Source: Planctomycetota bacterium (lineage in GTDB: Bacteria; Planctomycetota; UBA8742; JACQVU01). From it: a stretch of 7,213 bases of DNA. Of this stretch, positions 5,903 through 7,213 are shown one piece after another (the stretch's first letter is position 1; each line of letters starts with the position of its first letter). Location of the stretch: the NCBI GenBank assembly GCA_016209585.1, contig JACQVU010000454.1, positions 1 through 7,213 on the forward strand, read 5' to 3'. Made by a program: the position numbers and the translations under genes. The notes beneath the pieces were generated by a model that was not told where the DNA came from, did not search any database, and worked only from the letters and a program-made list of their open reading frames with translations.

Positions 5903-6720
5903 TCCGCGGCCCGCGCGCATCCGCGTCCATCAGCGCCCGGCGCGTCGCGGCCTTCGCCCTGGCGCTGGCGGCGGGCGCGGCGACCCCCTCCTGCGACGGC
6001 GACGGCGGCGGCGGGCGAGGGCCGGGGGGCATGATCCGCGAGTCGGACTTCCAGGAGGGCGACCTCGCCCGGTTCAACTTCCAGATCGAGACCATCTATG
6101 ACGCCCGCTCCACGCCCGACGACCTTCCGCTCTGGGACGACCCGGGCCGCGACGCCTGGCAGCAGCCCGAACAGGTGCTGGACGCGCTCAACCTCTACCC
6201 CCAGGAGGTGATCGCCGACGTGGGCGCCGGGTCGGGCTACTTCACGTTTCGCCTCGCGCGCCGGGTTCCGAAAGGCAAGGTTTTCGCGGTTGACGTAATG
6301 GCCGAGGCGCTGCGCCGCGTCGAGGCCCGCGCCGCCGCGGAAAAAAGCGCCGGCAACGTGGAAGTCGTCTGGGACCGGCGGCGCCCCGACGATCCCCAGC
6401 CGTCGGAAGACCTGGAGACTTTCCTGCCCGACGCCTCCTGCGACCTTGTCTTTCTGGCGAACACCTTGTATGAGTCGTTCTTCCCGGCCAACTTCCTCTT
6501 CCACTTGAAAAAGAAACTGCGGCCCGGCGGGAGGCTCGCCGTCATCGACTGGCGGCCGGAGGCCGGCTCGCCCGCCGGCCCGCCTCGGACCGCGCCGGCC
6601 GATTCCTTCCGCCGGCGAGCCGACGAGGTGAAGAACCGCGCCGCCCTGGCCGGGTTGAAGGTGACCGCGGAACACGACTTCCTGCGCTACCAGTACTTCC
6701 TGATCCTGGAACCCGAGTGA
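5899..6720 (+). CDS. Exported class I SAM-dependent methyltransferase
   Basis: This 273-residue protein has a Rossmann-type methyltransferase domain from about residue 85. Motif I is DVGAGSG (107-113), strand 2 ends with the acidic Asp132 in VFAVDV, a motif IV-like CDLVFLANTLYE is at 181-192, and LRPGGRLAVIDW at 207-218 is typical of UbiE-like enzymes. The end EHDFLRYQYFLIL matches a group I recall as annotated class I methyltransferases, many with signal peptides, in Planctomycetes and Acidobacteria. Before the domain there is a basic-hydrophobic leader (RRVAAFALALAAGAA, 14-28), then TPSC with Cys32 and a Gly/Asp-rich spacer. This looks like a signal peptide and possibly a weak lipobox. The GTG at 5899 overlaps the transaldolase stop by 4 bp and keeps the leader. 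GGGAG is 11 nt upstream. A start at Met45 would remove the leader. The substrate is unknown. Confidence 0.85.
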   Translation: MIRGPRASASISARRVAAFALALAAGAATPSCDGDGGGGRGPGGMIRESDFQEGDLARFNFQIETIYDARSTPDDLPLWDDPGRDAWQQPEQVLDALNLYPQEVIADVGAGSGYFTFRLARRVPKGKVFAVDVMAEALRRVEARAAAEKSAGNVEVVWDRRRPDDPQPSEDLETFLPDASCDLVFLANTLYESFFPANFLFHLKKKLRPGGRLAVIDWRPEAGSPAGPPRTAPADSFRRRADEVKNRAALAGLKVTAEHDFLRYQYFLILEPE

Positions 6721-6724
6721 TCCC

Positions 6725-6746
6725 GGCCGGGGGCCGGGGGTCGGGG
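6725..6746 (+). repeat. GGCCGGG/GGTCGGG heptamer array
   Basis: Three 7-nt units lie in a row four bases after the methyltransferase stop: GGCCGGG (6725-6731), GGCCGGG (6732-6738) and GGTCGGG (6739-6745). Confidence 0.7.
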
Positions 6747-6757
6747 CGCTGTATCGG

Positions 6758-6779
6758 CTGACCACTGACCACTGACAAC
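6758..6779 (-). repeat. GTCAGTG heptamer array, inverted copy
   Basis: The minus strand reads GTT, then GTCAGTG, GTCAGTG and GTCAG. It matches the block at 3671-3692 at 21 of 22 positions in opposite orientation. It lies between the convergent methyltransferase and CPKC membrane protein genes. Confidence 0.8.
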
Positions 6780-6785
6780 TTCCCT

Positions 6786-7142
6786 TTAGGGGCTGGGCGT
6801 TGGGGGCTGGCGCCGCGACTGGATGAACCGCTTCAGCGGCTCGCCGGCCGCGTAGTTGACGGCGAGAGAGAGAACCCCGTCGGCCAGAATGCCGGCCTCG
6901 CCCCAGGTGGCGCGCGTGGGCCCCCAGAACAAGGCGCTCAACAGCAGCCCCATCCAGAACCCGAGACACTTCGGACAGGTGAACAACGTGGTGTCCCACA
7001 CCCGCCGCCGGATCGCCCATCCCGCCGGGGTCGCCACGACCAGCGCCGTGAGGAAGAGCGCCGCCAACGCGAAGACGGCGATGCCGCCGGCTGGGCTGAG
7101 GCGAGAGCAGGCGTCGTAAGCGGCGGGAAAGAGCGGGTCCAC
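6786..7142 (-). CDS. Small membrane protein with CPKCLGFW motif (DUF1360-like)
   Basis: This 118-residue protein has three probable membrane segments: about 20-41 (IAVFALAALFLTALVVA), 60-75 (LGFWMGLLLSALFWG) and 84-98. The motif TCPKCLGFWMG at 55-65, at the entrance of the second helix, resembles the CPxCLGFW signature of small phage- and sporulation-associated membrane proteins grouped as DUF1360. That resemblance is from memory and the function of such proteins is not established. The Cys pair could bind metal or form a disulfide. The only start in the frame after the stop at 7158-7160 is the GTG at 7142. It has no ribosome site and sits at the edge of a G-rich heptamer array. The last residues (PPTPSP) and the stop codon are encoded by another heptamer array. 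The weak start and repeat-borrowed end leave some doubt about the exact boundaries. Confidence 0.65.
   Translation of the reverse strand: MDPLFPAAYDACSRLSPAGGIAVFALAALFLTALVVATPAGWAIRRRVWDTTLFTCPKCLGFWMGLLLSALFWGPTRATWGEAGILADGVLSLAVNYAAGEPLKRFIQSRRQPPTPSP
6789..6810 (-). repeat. Heptamer array inside the 3' end of the CPKC gene
   Basis: On the plus strand the units are GGGGCTG (6789-6795), GGCGTTG (6796-6802), GGGGCTG (6803-6809) and a final G. They encode the Pro-rich C-terminus of the minus-strand protein and abut its stop codon. Confidence 0.65.
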
Positions 7143-7160
7143 GGTGGGGGTCGGGGGTCA
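7143..7160 (+). repeat. G-rich heptamer array upstream of the CPKC gene
   Basis: From 7144 the sequence reads GTGGGGG, TCGGGGG, TCAGG..., a 7-nt period of related units. It begins directly at the GTG start of the minus-strand gene and takes the place where a ribosome site would be expected. Confidence 0.5.
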
Positions 7161-7173
7161 GGCGGAGTACCGC

Positions 7174-7205
7174 GGTGTTGGGTGTTGGGCCCAGCACCCA
7201 ACACC
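7174..7205. repeat. 32-bp near-perfect palindrome of GGTGTTG heptamers
   Basis: GGTGTTGGGTGTTGGG (7174-7189) is followed immediately by its reverse complement (7190-7205) with a single mismatch that would form a G-T pair. The centre is GGGCCC. Each arm is itself a two-unit heptamer array. More units of the same type (CAGCACCC) run to the window edge, so the element may continue. Confidence 0.8.
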
Positions 7206-7213
7206 CAGCACCC

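Noticed and set aside
5084..5920. 278-codon minus-strand frame
   Set aside because: It is antisense to the transaldolase and crosses the divergent region into glgA in another frame.
5716..7197. 493-codon minus-strand frame
   Set aside because: It is antisense to the transaldolase and methyltransferase genes and includes translated repeats such as CQWSVVS.

Overview
The window is a GC-rich (roughly two thirds G+C by eye) stretch of bacterial chromosome. It carries seven protein genes, six complete and one cut by the left edge, with no rRNA, tRNA, CRISPR array or transposase that I can see. The lineage is not certain. The REP-like palindrome near 1087-1106, whose translation contains ESPRRKRRG, is something I remember as frequent in planctomycete intergenic DNA. 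The heptamer arrays and the exported methyltransferase family also fit an environmental PVC-type bacterium. I treat Planctomycetota or a neighbouring phylum as a working guess only.

Layout. Positions 1-987 (minus): an unrecognised gene, open at the window edge, with its own sigma70-like promoter and a strong Shine-Dalgarno. Positions 988-1304: intergenic, with the REP-like palindrome and hairpins. Positions 1305-5196: three minus-strand genes in the order glgA (glycogen synthase), a secreted CocE/X-Pro-type serine hydrolase, and a small two-helix membrane protein. The junctions between these three genes are filled by repeat-derived inverted repeats. Positions 5258-6720 (plus): talC-type transaldolase, then a signal-peptide-bearing SAM methyltransferase overlapping it by 4 bp; this pair diverges from glgA. 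Positions 6786-7142 (minus): a small membrane protein with a CPKCLGFW motif, convergent with the methyltransferase. The right edge holds a 32-bp near-perfect palindrome.

How the genes fit together. glgA and the transaldolase share a 61-bp divergent intergenic region and both belong to central carbohydrate metabolism (glycogen storage and the non-oxidative pentose phosphate pathway). The hydrolase and the methyltransferase are both predicted to be exported. Nothing in the sequence ties them to one pathway.

The most distinctive content is between the genes. There are several unrelated tandem arrays with a 7-nt period, inverted copies of a GTCAGTG array about 3 kb apart, and a 12-bp stem that would bury the ribosome-binding site of the small membrane protein gene. 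I do not see a clear new multi-gene system; the main unknown is the gene at 1-987.
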